Assembly (NCBI GenBank): GCA_963741985.1
Contig: CAVUKD010000004.1
Coordinates: 310,001-374,000, forward strand
Source: Cryomorpha sp963741985
Lineage (GTDB): Bacteria; Bacteroidota; Bacteroidia; Flavobacteriales_D; Cryomorphaceae
Length of the DNA: 64,000 nt
Reading direction: 5' to 3'
The notes beneath the pieces were generated by a model. That model was given only the letters and a program-made list of their open reading frames with translations, was not told the origin of the DNA and did not search any database. The translations under genes and the position numbers were made by a program. Positions 1 through 9,149 of this stretch are shown here, piece by piece (positions within the stretch are counted from its first letter, which is position 1; the number at the start of each line of letters is the position of its first letter).

Positions 1-746
1 AAAAATCGAAACACATCTTTATCGAAAAGCCGATTACCAATACGATTGAAGAAGCAAAATCGCTTATGGCTCTTGCTCACGAAGCGAGTGTTAAGGTGCA
101 GGTAGGACATGTTGAGCGGTTTAATCCGGCTTTTACCGCAGCACGCGAACACATTGAGAACCCCATGTTTATCGAGACTCACCGTTTGGCACAATTCAAC
201 CCGCGGGGAACAGATGTTTCGGTGGTGTTAGATTTAATGATTCACGATCTCGATATTGTTTTGAGCGTGGTAAAGTCCAATATAAAACGCATCAGCGCCA
301 GCGGTGTGGCCATCGTTAGCGAGGAGCCGGATATCGCAAGCGCCCGTCTCGAATTTGACAATGGGTGTGTGGCCAATCTCACAGCGAGCCGATTTTCATT
401 AAAAAATATGCGTAAGTCGCGTTTCTTTCAGCGCAATGCATATATCTCTGTAGACTTTTTGGAACGCGAATCGGAAGTGGTTAAAATGCGCGATATCGAA
501 GGCGAAATCGATCCTTTTTCCATGAGTATCGATCTGGGCGAAGGCAAGGGTTCCAAAGAGATCTTCTTTGAAAAACCGAAAATTGAAGCCAACAATGCCA
601 TCAAAGACGAGTTGGCTGCTTTCGCAAAAGCAATAAACGACGGCACACAACCACCTGTAACCATCGAAGACGGGTATAAGGCGCTGGATATCGCGTATAA
701 AATTGTGGATAAGCTGAAGATTACTTCTTCGGCATTGGAGAATTGA
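1..746 (+). CDS. Gfo/Idh/MocA family oxidoreductase, C-terminal part
   Basis: The reading frame is open from base 3, so the N-terminal Rossmann half lies outside the window; the first internal ATG is at 66. The visible part begins with the family's conserved EKP lysine motif (IFIEKPIT), which carries the catalytic lysine in these NAD(P)-dependent dehydrogenases, followed by VGHVERFNPAF and the C-terminal alpha/beta domain containing MIHDLDIVL. The MIHDLD stretch is typical of the Bacteroidota members that act on sugar or inositol-like substrates, but the substrate cannot be read from the sequence. It ends at a TGA, and the next 170 bases hold no gene. The family call is firm; the exact reaction is unknown. 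Confidence 0.85.
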   Translation, partial: KSKHIFIEKPITNTIEEAKSLMALAHEASVKVQVGHVERFNPAFTAAREHIENPMFIETHRLAQFNPRGTDVSVVLDLMIHDLDIVLSVVKSNIKRISASGVAIVSEEPDIASARLEFDNGCVANLTASRFSLKNMRKSRFFQRNAYISVDFLERESEVVKMRDIEGEIDPFSMSIDLGEGKGSKEIFFEKPKIEANNAIKDELAAFAKAINDGTQPPVTIEDGYKALDIAYKIVDKLKITSSALEN

Positions 747-916
747 TACCTGATCCATAAATGAACCTTATAGGCTTTGGTCCATCGAATCAGGCCTTTA
801 GATTTTAATAATTGGTTGACCTGTACTATTCAGATATACCAAAAAAAGCGGTGCGCTACTGAATGTTTCCGTTCACCCAACGGTTTAATAATCCAGAAAA
901 AAATTAGAATGGGATT

Positions 917-1540
917 TTACAAAAATTCTTTCCTGAATTCTTCGATAGATAATTTTCCCTTCTCCGTAGCAAACAACATCATTTGATGAGCCAACATCGA
1001 AAGGTAATGGAATAATACATCCCTTTCTTCTCGATTGTTATTTACCAAAAAAGCCTCATGGATACTAAAACGACCAAATAAAGTAAGGAATGAAAGAAGA
1101 AATTCTACATCGTTTTCTCCTACTTTTATTTGATTGGCCTCATTGAGCCGATCAAGGATTTTTCTTACACTCTGCTCTCTCCTTTGGTAAGTTTGCGCAT
1201 AATCCAATCGCCCTTTTTTATATATTTCTTCAAAAAGATACGGAACAGCTTGAAACAAACCGCGATGCTGATATTGAGATGAAAGCATATTTCTTGCTAA
1301 AACTAAATACCGATATAGCGTTGGTTCCCCCAAAAAAAAGTGATCGTAATTTAAGTCATTTTTTTTACTGTAATCACGCATTAATTCAAAAAAGATATCT
1401 TCCTTTTTTGGGAAATGATAAGACAGATTTCCAGGGCTGATGCCCATTGATCGGGCGATTTCACGTACTCCAACTTCTGAAAACCCTTTCTCATTAAATA
1501 ACTTGAGAGAAGCTTCCAATATTTTTTGATTCGTTCCCAA
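917..1540 (-). CDS. TetR/AcrR family transcriptional regulator
   Basis: A 207-residue protein. Residues 1-50 form a classical TetR helix-turn-helix (KILEASLKLFNEKGFSEVGV, then REIARSMGISPGNLSYHFP), followed by an all-helical ligand-binding domain without recognisable family features. The start is a TTG: an in-frame TAG lies two codons upstream and the next in-frame ATG (residue 31) would delete the DNA-binding helices. The gene is divergent from a cupin gene, and the 85 bases between the two starts hold two copies of a 13-bp palindrome (see 1553-1597). Autoregulation and control of the cupin gene is therefore the simplest inference. The ligand is unknown. Confidence 0.88.
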   Translation of the reverse strand: MGTNQKILEASLKLFNEKGFSEVGVREIARSMGISPGNLSYHFPKKEDIFFELMRDYSKKNDLNYDHFFLGEPTLYRYLVLARNMLSSQYQHRGLFQAVPYLFEEIYKKGRLDYAQTYQRREQSVRKILDRLNEANQIKVGENDVEFLLSFLTLFGRFSIHEAFLVNNNREERDVLFHYLSMLAHQMMLFATEKGKLSIEEFRKEFL

Positions 1541-1552
1541 TTCCTATTTTTT

Positions 1553-1597
1553 AGCACAATGTACTATTTACATTTGGAAAATTTAGTACATTGTACT
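1553..1597. promoter_or_regulatory. Paired palindromic operators between tetR and the cupin gene
   Basis: AGTACATTGTACT at 1585-1597 is a perfect 13-bp palindrome around a central T. AGCACAATGTACT at 1553-1565 is the same element with one arm changed. Centres are 32 bp apart, about three helical turns, so two regulator dimers could sit on the same DNA face. A lone half-site AGCACA follows at 1604-1609. The location between a divergent TetR gene and its neighbour is where TetR proteins normally bind. Binding itself is inferred. Confidence 0.7.
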
Positions 1598-1624
1598 ATA
1601 TTGAGCACAACTAACCCAAACGTC

Positions 1625-2176
1625 ATGTATCCATACCCATATCCACACACAATATTCAATGCCGGTGAAGAACTTACCTTCGAAAAATTAGAGGTAAAAG
1701 GTGGCGAAGAAACAATTATCGTTACCAATAAGATAAAGCCGAATCATGGGCCTCCCCTTCATGTGCACTTTTTGCAAGATGAAGCTATAACTGTAAAAAA
1801 GGGCCGCATGGGTTACCAAGTGGTTGGAGAAGAAGAGACCTACCTCGAAGCAGGCGAATCCCTTCGGTTTGAAAAAGGGATGGCGCATCGGTTCTGGAAT
1901 GCAGGCGAGGATATATTGGAATGCAGCGGATGGATCACACCGGCTCATTCAATAGACTATTTTTTAACTTCCGTATATGCCGCCATGAGTAAATCAGGCA
2001 GTGCACAAGGAGATCCATTTGATATGGCCTATCTGATTACACGATATAGAAAAGAATATGACTTGCTGATCATACCCGTTTTTGTGAAGCGTATAATTAT
2101 GCCACTAACTGTTATTGTAGGTAAACTTTTGAGAAAATACGATCATTTCAAAGATGCACCTGCACCGCTAAAATAA
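1625..2176 (+). CDS. Cupin-domain protein
   Basis: A 183-residue protein starting at the ATG at 1625; a longer in-frame start at 1526 would run through the operators and the TetR start and is rejected. Residues 12-100 form a cupin barrel with the metal-binding pattern H46-x-H48-x4-E53 and a second-motif histidine H88 in GMAHRFWN, so a mononuclear metal site looks complete. The C-terminal 80 residues contain a hydrophobic stretch (LLIIPVFVKRIIMPLTVIVG) that may lie on or in the membrane. The next gene, 95 bases downstream on the same strand, encodes a four-helix membrane protein, so the two may be co-regulated by the adjacent TetR protein. Substrate unknown. Confidence 0.82.
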   Translation: MYPYPYPHTIFNAGEELTFEKLEVKGGEETIIVTNKIKPNHGPPLHVHFLQDEAITVKKGRMGYQVVGEEETYLEAGESLRFEKGMAHRFWNAGEDILECSGWITPAHSIDYFLTSVYAAMSKSGSAQGDPFDMAYLITRYRKEYDLLIIPVFVKRIIMPLTVIVGKLLRKYDHFKDAPAPLK

Positions 2177-2271
2177 GTATAAATCGATTCTAACTTAATC
2201 ACAATAAAACCTACTAATTCAAGGTTCGGAAGAACCAAAACCAATCTATTTTTAACCCAAAACTCTACTCC

Positions 2272-2763
2272 ATGAAAACTATTAATTACCGAGACTTTAT
2301 TTATGCGGCACTCTGCCTTTCTTTTTCACTAATTATCGGTGCCGGCATATTCGAACATTGCGCTGTATGGCCTCATGCGTATGCAGCACCACCAGCCTCT
2401 CTAAGTATGTTTCAGGGGGAATATAGCTTAAGCCCCGGAGTTTTTTGGAGCTTTATACACCCGCTTACACTTCTTCTCTTCATAGTGGTCGCGGTGCTGA
2501 GCCATAAAACTCCCCGGCGTCCTAATGTCTGGATTGCTTTTTCAGGATATTTAATAATTCTGGTAGTCACTTCACTCTATTTTGTACCAGAATTGATTTC
2601 AATCACAAGCACGCCATTTTCAGTAGAAGTAGATGCCGGACTACAAGCCCGGGGTGCGCGTTGGATCAATCTGAGTATGATTCGATCGTTTTGCCTTATG
2701 GGCTTGGCAATATTTCTTTTTCTCGGTTTAAGAAAGAGTGGTGATAAGATTCGTCCTGTTTGA
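2272..2763 (+). CDS. Small four-helix membrane protein (DUF1772-like)
   Basis: 163 residues with four predicted transmembrane segments, near residues 8-28, 62-80, 90-110 and 138-155, and polar loops between. Length and topology resemble the DUF1772/anthrone-oxygenase-like family, but I see no diagnostic motif, so this is a resemblance and not an assignment. It follows the cupin gene on the same strand and is probably part of the regulon of the divergent TetR protein. The ATG at 2272 fits the start of the first helix. The 180 bases downstream contain no gene. Confidence 0.65.
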   Translation: MKTINYRDFIYAALCLSFSLIIGAGIFEHCAVWPHAYAAPPASLSMFQGEYSLSPGVFWSFIHPLTLLLFIVVAVLSHKTPRRPNVWIAFSGYLIILVVTSLYFVPELISITSTPFSVEVDAGLQARGARWINLSMIRSFCLMGLAIFLFLGLRKSGDKIRPV

Positions 2764-2945
2764 ATTTCACTTCCATAAATAAACACGCAGTATTGTTAAC
2801 CAAGGAATTCTGAAGATCGGGATAATTGAGTGTGGAAGAAGTGTAGCCAAGAAAAATTTGAAAATATTAAATTGAGCTTTACAGAATTTCGCGAATTGAT
2901 CGTGCAGCGAACTGCATCGCACAAACTTACAATCCCATATTGGGT

Positions 2946-5183
2946 TTATTTATAAATTTCAAATCGCGCCAGCCTCGGTTTCGCAGGCCATGAATTATTG
3001 TTCACATCCACATCGGCGGTTTGCAAATACGGGTCGAGTTGGATATCGGTCACTTCCTGATCAGTGGCAAAAACTTTCGTTACCGACTTGTCACCATTTT
3101 TCCAAATTTCCACAGGTATCTGGCGAATTTCCTTCGAGCCGTCTTTGTAGGTAAACTGTACGATAATCGGCATTACCAATCCGCCAAGATTTGAGAAAGT
3201 GATCTGATAATAATTCTGATTGTTCTCAAGCCATTTTTGATCTTCCTGCGAAAATTGTGCACGCCTTTGCGCATACCATGCACTAACGCGCGGATCGTTT
3301 ACTTCATCGTAAGTCGCATAGAAATCTAATAGCGTTGAATCCAAATCTGTTCTTCCCGGAGTAGACTGGTTGCGCAACTCGGAGATGCTCGGTGCTTCAA
3401 GTTCAGATCTTTCTTTGGCAATAGCCTTACGTGTGTCATCACTCATATCGGACACTTTGAACCATTTTACTTCATCTATTGAAATGTCGACATGATCATT
3501 GGTATAAAACCAGCCGCGCCAAAACCAGTCGAGATCCACCGCGCTGGCATCTTCCATGGTACGGAAGAAATCGGCCGGTGTAGGTTGCTTAAACATCCAT
3601 CGCTGGGCATACATCCTAAAAGCAAAATCGAAAAGCTCGCGCCCCATTACGGTTTCACGAAGTATATTTAAAGCAGTAGCCGGCTTGGCATAGGCACTAC
3701 TTCCCAATTGAAGAATTGACTCCGGATTGGTCATTATCGGAGTCATTTTGGACTTATCGCCTTTCATGTAATCGACAATTTTTCGCGGCTCACCTCTCCG
3801 ACTAGGGAATCCTCTTTCAAAATCCTGCTCAGCAAGATATTCTAAAAAGGAATTTAGTCCCTCATCCATCCATGTCCACTGTCGCTCATCCGAATTAACA
3901 ATCATTGGAAAATAATTATGGCCTACTTCGTGAATGATGACACCGATGGTTGCAATCTTCATTTTTTCAGAATAGGTTCCTTCCGGCGTACATCGTCCAC
4001 GCGTAAAACAAATCATTGGATATTCCATCGCAATCTGATCTGCATTCACGCAAATCGCCACCGGGTACGGGTAGTCGAATGTATGGCGCGAGTATGTTTC
4101 AAGCGTTTGAAGTACCACTTCCGTTGAATATTTTCCCCAAAACGGATTTCCTTCTTTTGGATATAAACTCATAGCCATCACGGTGCGGTTTCCGAATTCT
4201 ATTCCCCGGGCATCCCAAATAAATTTGCGCGACGATGTCCAGGCAAAATCACGCACATTATTGGCTTTGAAGTGCCAGGTTTTCATTTCGGTACTCCTGC
4301 CCTTCTCATTTACCTTCGCTTCATCTTCCGTTATAATAACAATTGGTTTATCGGCAGTTTTGGCCCTAATATATCGATCGATTTGAGATTGTGTGAGCAC
4401 TTCCGTAGGGTTTTGCAATTCACCTGTAGCGGCAACGACGTGATCGGAAGGAACGGTAATCTTCACATCAAAATTTCCGAAAGTAAGCGTGAATTCACCC
4501 GTACCGAGAAACTGTTTGTTTTGCCAGCCTTCGTAGTCATTGTATACCGCCATGCGCGGGTAGAACTGGGCAATGGTGAAGATGGCATTGTTTTCTTCAG
4601 GAAAATTTTCATATCCCGAACGGCCGCCCATTTCAATGCGATCATTGATATTGTAATGCCATTTTAGATTGAAGCTGAATGCATTGTTTGGCAAAAGCGG
4701 CGCAGCTAAATCGATACGCATCATTGTTTTATTGATGACATACGCCAAAGAATCGCCTTGTCGGTTGGTAACTTCCTCGAGTTTGAAACCACCGTCAAAC
4801 CAAGAAACAAGATTTTTCAAATCGTGCGTACTCAGGTTTTCACCAATGGATTTTTGCTCAATCTGATAGGTATCGCTGTCTTTTGCACGCAGATTCTGAT
4901 CGAGCTGTACCCAGAGATATGTCAGTTTATCAGGCGAATTATTGAAATACGTAATCGTTTCTTCTCCTTTTATAGTTTTGGCATCTTCATCAAGTATGAC
5001 GCTAATTTCGTAATCGGCCTGCTGTTGCCAATACTCGGGGCCGGGAGCTCCGGAAGCAGTGCGATAAACATTAGGTGTGGGTAGCTCCGTACCGAGCTGT
5101 TTGAACTTACTTTGATTGGTATTTTCTTGTGCGAAAAGTGTGCTTGCCGCAAAAATACAAGCAATAAATATCCGAATTCTCAT
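2946..5183 (-). CDS. M1 family zinc metallopeptidase, secreted
   Basis: 745 residues with a signal peptide (residues 1-18, cleavage after STLFA). The zinc site is complete: H418-E419-V-G-H422, then exactly 18 residues to E441 in WMDEG, the HEXXH-x18-E pattern of gluzincins. IAMEYPM (about 384-390) stands where the substrate-binding GAMEN motif lies in M1 enzymes, so the exopeptidase motif is degenerate. The N-terminal 300 residues match the M1 beta-sandwich; the C-terminal part contains two Trp-rich segments (WFWRGWFYTNDHVDIS) common in Bacteroidota members. The protein probably acts in the periplasm or outside the cell in peptide degradation. No T9SS sorting domain is visible. It is convergent with nothing nearby and stands alone. 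Confidence 0.92.
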   Translation of the reverse strand: MRIRIFIACIFAASTLFAQENTNQSKFKQLGTELPTPNVYRTASGAPGPEYWQQQADYEISVILDEDAKTIKGEETITYFNNSPDKLTYLWVQLDQNLRAKDSDTYQIEQKSIGENLSTHDLKNLVSWFDGGFKLEEVTNRQGDSLAYVINKTMMRIDLAAPLLPNNAFSFNLKWHYNINDRIEMGGRSGYENFPEENNAIFTIAQFYPRMAVYNDYEGWQNKQFLGTGEFTLTFGNFDVKITVPSDHVVAATGELQNPTEVLTQSQIDRYIRAKTADKPIVIITEDEAKVNEKGRSTEMKTWHFKANNVRDFAWTSSRKFIWDARGIEFGNRTVMAMSLYPKEGNPFWGKYSTEVVLQTLETYSRHTFDYPYPVAICVNADQIAMEYPMICFTRGRCTPEGTYSEKMKIATIGVIIHEVGHNYFPMIVNSDERQWTWMDEGLNSFLEYLAEQDFERGFPSRRGEPRKIVDYMKGDKSKMTPIMTNPESILQLGSSAYAKPATALNILRETVMGRELFDFAFRMYAQRWMFKQPTPADFFRTMEDASAVDLDWFWRGWFYTNDHVDISIDEVKWFKVSDMSDDTRKAIAKERSELEAPSISELRNQSTPGRTDLDSTLLDFYATYDEVNDPRVSAWYAQRRAQFSQEDQKWLENNQNYYQITFSNLGGLVMPIIVQFTYKDGSKEIRQIPVEIWKNGDKSVTKVFATDQEVTDIQLDPYLQTADVDVNNNSWPAKPRLARFEIYK

Positions 5184-5216
5184 TTGTTTAATATCATCTC
5201 AAAATGGAGACGCAAT

Positions 5217-5798
5217 TTACCAAAAAATTGCCTTATCCATCAATAGTATGGACGCACCGGCACAAACTCCCGAAATGACAAGAATCCAATCCCGGTGTTT
5301 GAAATGAAAGAAGTGAAAGGCAACAATCGAAATGATTTGAATTACTGCCACTACGATAAGTTGACCAATTTCAATACCTAAATCGAAAGCGAAAGTTGGA
5401 ACAAAATCGGATCCGGTATGAGAAGTGAGCATTTGAAGGTAACGCTCATAGCCCAGACCGTGAATTAATCCGTATGCAACAACCAATGAAAGCCGAAAAA
5501 ACAAAGGGGTGTTTTTGGCCGAAGTTCCCGACCAGATATTTGAAATACAAACAATTAGAATAAACAATGGTGTAAGGAACCCCACTACCCCACTATCCAT
5601 TTTTAACCAACCGATGGTACCAAAGAAGAGCCCAACACTGTGGGTAATTGTGAATGCTGTGACCAGAATCAACATCTTTTTGAGATGAACAATCTGAAAA
5701 ACAACGACTAATGCAAGAACAAAAAAGAGATGATCCAAGGCTTGGAAACTCGCAATATGCCTGATTCCTAATTCAAAATAAATTGCGAATTCTTCCAA
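5217..5798 (-). CDS. HupE/UreJ-family membrane protein
   Basis: 193 residues, about six transmembrane helices. GIRHIASFQALDHLFFVLAL and FTITHSVGLFF are the family signatures (DH and H-S pairs inside the membrane), and LIHGLGY is the third histidine motif. Relatives include nickel/cobalt permeases beside hydrogenase and urease genes, but in Bacteroidota many family members lie away from any nickel enzyme, so metal transport is only a possibility. It lies 33 bases upstream of the M1 peptidase gene on the same strand and may share its transcript. Given the hydrogenase 25 kb away, a nickel role is worth a test. Confidence 0.75.
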   Translation of the reverse strand: MEEFAIYFELGIRHIASFQALDHLFFVLALVVVFQIVHLKKMLILVTAFTITHSVGLFFGTIGWLKMDSGVVGFLTPLFILIVCISNIWSGTSAKNTPLFFRLSLVVAYGLIHGLGYERYLQMLTSHTGSDFVPTFAFDLGIEIGQLIVVAVIQIISIVAFHFFHFKHRDWILVISGVCAGASILLMDKAIFW

Positions 5799-6096
5799 CC
5801 TTTATATTTTATGTGACAAATATTCATAAAAATTCAATTGCTCAGATAAACTTTTGCGGACAGTTATCACAAACAGAAAGTGGAAGGGTGAGAATTTGGG
5901 TCAAATAACCGTTCCGATCTATAAATGAGAAATATAAATTTGCAAAGATGTGGTAGTCACGTACAGGTCGGTTTCCTTTTGTATATTTTGCAGAATTCAG
6001 TTCCTCGCCTGCAGGTGGGTCTGGGAAATCCTATAACCCGAATAAACAAAAACGCATACTAAATCCTTTTGAACAAACACCTGAAATACATATTCC

Positions 6097-6765
6097 ATGA
6101 CCAAATCAGAAAAAGCCCGTTTTGTAATTGAAAAACTGGAAGAAATTTATCCAGTGGTACCGATTGCACTCGATCATACAGATCCCTATACCCTCTTAGT
6201 AGCTGTTTTGCTTTCGGCTCAATGTACGGATAAACGTGTAAATCTGGTCACACCCTCCCTTTTCGCGAAAGCGGATACACCCGATGCAATGGTTAAAATG
6301 ACTCCGGACGAAATTCGCGAAATCATTCGTCCCTGTGGATTATCACCGGCAAAGAGTAAGTCTATTTACAAGCTTTCGCAGAGGCTTCTGGATGAAAAAA
6401 ACGGCAAAGTACCTGCCGATATGGCGTATCTAGAAACGCTGCCGGGGGTTGGCCACAAAACAGCTTCAGTGGTTATGTCACAGGCATTTCGGGTTCCTGC
6501 ATTCCCTGTGGATACCCATATTCACCGACTGATGTACCGGTGGGGTCTTACGAACGGAAAAAATGTGGTACAAACAGAAAAAGATGCGAAGCGACTCTTT
6601 CCGAAAAAGCTGTGGAACAAGCTACACTTGCAGATTATCTATTACGGAAGAGAATATTCACCGGCACGAGGCATGGATTTGCGGAAAGATATCATAACCC
6701 GAACTATTGGAAGAAAATCGGTGGTGAATGAATGGATGAAAAAGCATCCGGAAATGGAATTGTAA
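6097..6765 (+). CDS. nth: Endonuclease III family DNA glycosylase/AP lyase lacking the Fe-S cluster
   Basis: 222 residues, close to the family length. It removes oxidised pyrimidines and cleaves the abasic site in base-excision repair. The helix-hairpin-helix LPGVGHKTA carries the lyase lysine K121, and VDTHIHR carries the catalytic aspartate D139, one residue offset from the E. coli numbering (K120, D138). The C-terminal loop that normally holds four cysteines binding a [4Fe-4S] cluster reads YSPARGMDLRKDIITRTIG, with no cysteine; the only cysteines in the protein are C43 and C80. The catalytic core is thus intact and the cluster absent. Flanked by unrelated genes on both sides, probably a single transcript. 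Confidence 0.92.
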   Translation: MTKSEKARFVIEKLEEIYPVVPIALDHTDPYTLLVAVLLSAQCTDKRVNLVTPSLFAKADTPDAMVKMTPDEIREIIRPCGLSPAKSKSIYKLSQRLLDEKNGKVPADMAYLETLPGVGHKTASVVMSQAFRVPAFPVDTHIHRLMYRWGLTNGKNVVQTEKDAKRLFPKKLWNKLHLQIIYYGREYSPARGMDLRKDIITRTIGRKSVVNEWMKKHPEMEL

Positions 6766-6911
6766 GGATCCGCAGCATTGAACCATATGGTGTGAGCAAT
6801 TTGTACAGCGATTTCATGAATTCCTTAGAAATAAATCACGAACGAAAAAAGTAAGCCCATGAGGACATCGACCATTCAAATTTTAGAATTTGATTGCAAG
6901 ACCTGATATAA

Positions 6912-8996
6912 TCAATAATGTCCCGATCTCTTACGAATAAACCACTCCAAACTGAGCAAAAGAAGAATCAAAAAGAAAGGCCATTTGAGATTGAGCACCG
7001 AGCTGAGCACTTCAGTGCTGTAGCTTACCGGCTGCATGGTGTTGGAGGCTTTTATTTTTATCACCAGTGAATCCACATTATTGGGATAAACCATTGCCCC
7101 GCCTGAATTCTCTGCCAGTGAATTGAGCAAACTGTGATCGGCCATAAGTTCTGCGCCTTCGAGGGCAAAAGGACGAATGGTAAGGCCGCCTTTGTCCACA
7201 AACTCTTTCCCATTGCGCTCTACCCGAGCGAGATAGGTGTAATTTCCGACAGGAAGTGCTCCTGCATCGAGCCGGTAAGCTATATCGGTACGTGAAAAAG
7301 TAAATGGAAAACTTCGACCATCTGCATCCGTAAAAACGATTCCAACTTCGGTATCGTTCACAGGTTCGAATGCCTCATTGTACAATTCTGCCGTTAGGAT
7401 CAGGGATTCATTCTCCATATTATTGGCCGGAGCCTGGACACGAAACAATCGTTTATCCTCTTTTACCGAAAGGTACTGAACTATACTTCCAAAAAAGGAA
7501 TCGAAAAGTGTATGGTTTTCATTGCGCTGAAAATCGTAAAGACGCCAGCGCCAAATTCCTTCTCCGAGCAAAACGGCGGATTTATCTTTCCCAATTTTAT
7601 TTACAATCAACAGCGGATCAGTTGTGGCAATGTTGCCTACTTTCTGATAAAGAGCAGCTTCGAAAGCGTTTGAAATTTGCCATTTGCCAAAAGGCGTGCG
7701 GAGAGGTGGAGCATCGGCCAGATAGGTATTGAAATTTTCGTCGATCTTAAAAAGGGAAAATGAGGCATTTACTGCTCCTCCTACATCATTGAATGAAGCC
7801 TTTGACTGCCCCAAATCCACTCCAAGCCCCAAGGGTTTCAGACCTGAGATTGTGGATTGACCTCCAACGATCGCAAAAATCGGAATATTGGCAGCGGAAA
7901 TTTTATTTACGAGGTCGGTCGGCGTTTTTCGCCCGGGTATCTGATTTAATATCACAACGCTGTAATCTTTTAAATTTCCGGTGAAATCTTTTTCAAACTG
8001 TACATCCACTTCATAATTCTCATTTTGAGAAATTGCCTCGCGGAGAGCAACAATATCTGGATGCGGTGCCTGGCCGAGGATAAGCACTTTTTCACGGCCA
8101 TCAATAATGTCAATATAAACGGAGCGGCTGTTATTGGCTCGGGTAACTTCTCCCGACACCGGATTTGCAATTACGGTATAGGTTTGTCTGCCGGGTTTAT
8201 CAGCGTCGATCAAAAAGCGAACCGCATGCTCATCGTTATCACCTTTTGCTGTAAAGCTACCCGTGCTGAGCACTTTACCGCTTGAACTTATCTGATACGC
8301 AATTTCTTTTCCATCTAATTTATCGGCACGAATTTTAGCCTCTACCGGAAATTTGTTCTTTAGAAAAGCAATGCGGTTGGCAGCTATTTCGGTTATAAGC
8401 ACATCTCGGCGATGCACCGTATCTCCAAAGGCAATGGAATAGACCGGTGCGCCAAGTCCGGCCATGGTGTATCGCGGATTAGAACCTCGATTATAGATCC
8501 CATCGGTGGCGAGAATTATTGCTCCGAGGTTTCGGTTGACATAGCGGCCTTTGAGTGATTCAAAAAGAGCGGAAACATCCGTAGTGGGTTCTGAAAAAGC
8601 GGTATCAATGCCGGGTTCAATCTTCTGGCCAAAGGTATATGTAGTAAGCTGATAATCTGAGCCGAGTTTCTCTTCCAACTCGGCAATAGCCGACTTGAGT
8701 TCTGCCCGCGTCTTTGCCGAATCAACACCGAGAATCATCGAATTGGAATTGTCGATCGCCAGAACGACTGTTGGCGGCTCAACTTCCGTTTTGAAATAGC
8801 GCACCAGTGGCCCGAGAATCAGAAATGCAAGAATAGTAATCACCGAAAAACGAAAGAAGCCGAGCAATCCCACAGAAAAGGACGACAGATCCGTTAGCCG
8901 CTTATCGCGAAAATAAAGCAGGAGGGAATAGCCCAAGCCGACAAGCGGACAAAGAGCGATGGCCCAGGACGGATATTCTGTTATTAGATTTTTCAA
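6912..8996 (-). CDS. Membrane-anchored von Willebrand factor A-domain protein
   Basis: 694 residues. Two transmembrane helices at the N-terminus (about 10-30 and 45-66), then a VWA-like domain with the metal-ion-dependent adhesion motif D82-x-S84-x-S86 (AIDNSNSM), a long extracytoplasmic beta-rich region, and a C-terminal transmembrane helix (PFFLILLLLSLEWFI) before a basic tail. This is the layout of the BatA/BatB-like proteins of Bacteroidota, often of unknown function, here without neighbouring MoxR-type ATPase genes. The ATG at 8996 gives the first helix directly. Stand-alone gene; role unknown beyond a membrane-tethered, metal-dependent protein-binding domain. Confidence 0.8.
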   Translation of the reverse strand: MKNLITEYPSWAIALCPLVGLGYSLLLYFRDKRLTDLSSFSVGLLGFFRFSVITILAFLILGPLVRYFKTEVEPPTVVLAIDNSNSMILGVDSAKTRAELKSAIAELEEKLGSDYQLTTYTFGQKIEPGIDTAFSEPTTDVSALFESLKGRYVNRNLGAIILATDGIYNRGSNPRYTMAGLGAPVYSIAFGDTVHRRDVLITEIAANRIAFLKNKFPVEAKIRADKLDGKEIAYQISSSGKVLSTGSFTAKGDNDEHAVRFLIDADKPGRQTYTVIANPVSGEVTRANNSRSVYIDIIDGREKVLILGQAPHPDIVALREAISQNENYEVDVQFEKDFTGNLKDYSVVILNQIPGRKTPTDLVNKISAANIPIFAIVGGQSTISGLKPLGLGVDLGQSKASFNDVGGAVNASFSLFKIDENFNTYLADAPPLRTPFGKWQISNAFEAALYQKVGNIATTDPLLIVNKIGKDKSAVLLGEGIWRWRLYDFQRNENHTLFDSFFGSIVQYLSVKEDKRLFRVQAPANNMENESLILTAELYNEAFEPVNDTEVGIVFTDADGRSFPFTFSRTDIAYRLDAGALPVGNYTYLARVERNGKEFVDKGGLTIRPFALEGAELMADHSLLNSLAENSGGAMVYPNNVDSLVIKIKASNTMQPVSYSTEVLSSVLNLKWPFFLILLLLSLEWFIRKRSGHY

Positions 8997-9070
8997 GATT
9001 ATTTAGATTCTGTCAATAAAGTCGAGTGTCTGGATCATAGGGTTCAAGATCAAGGCATGTGAAGATTTCA

Positions 9071-9105
9071 AAAACAAGGAGTCCCGATGGGTCGGGATAC
9101 CTGTT
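9071..9105 (-). terminator. Probable intrinsic terminator of fabG
   Basis: Read on the minus strand, an imperfect hairpin with the strong stem TCCCGA/TCGGGA and loop CCCA, extended by further pairs outside it, is followed by a T-rich run (TTGTTTTTG). It lies 45 bases past the fabG stop. Confidence 0.55.
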
Positions 9106-9149
9106 TTCAAATCGAACATAACGAAGATATTGGGCTCTATGGACTGACA

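Noticed and set aside
5217..5798. HupE-like protein as part of the hydrogenase system
   Set aside because: It is 20 kb from the island, and HupE/UreJ-like proteins are common in Bacteroidota without hydrogenase; kept only as a possibility.
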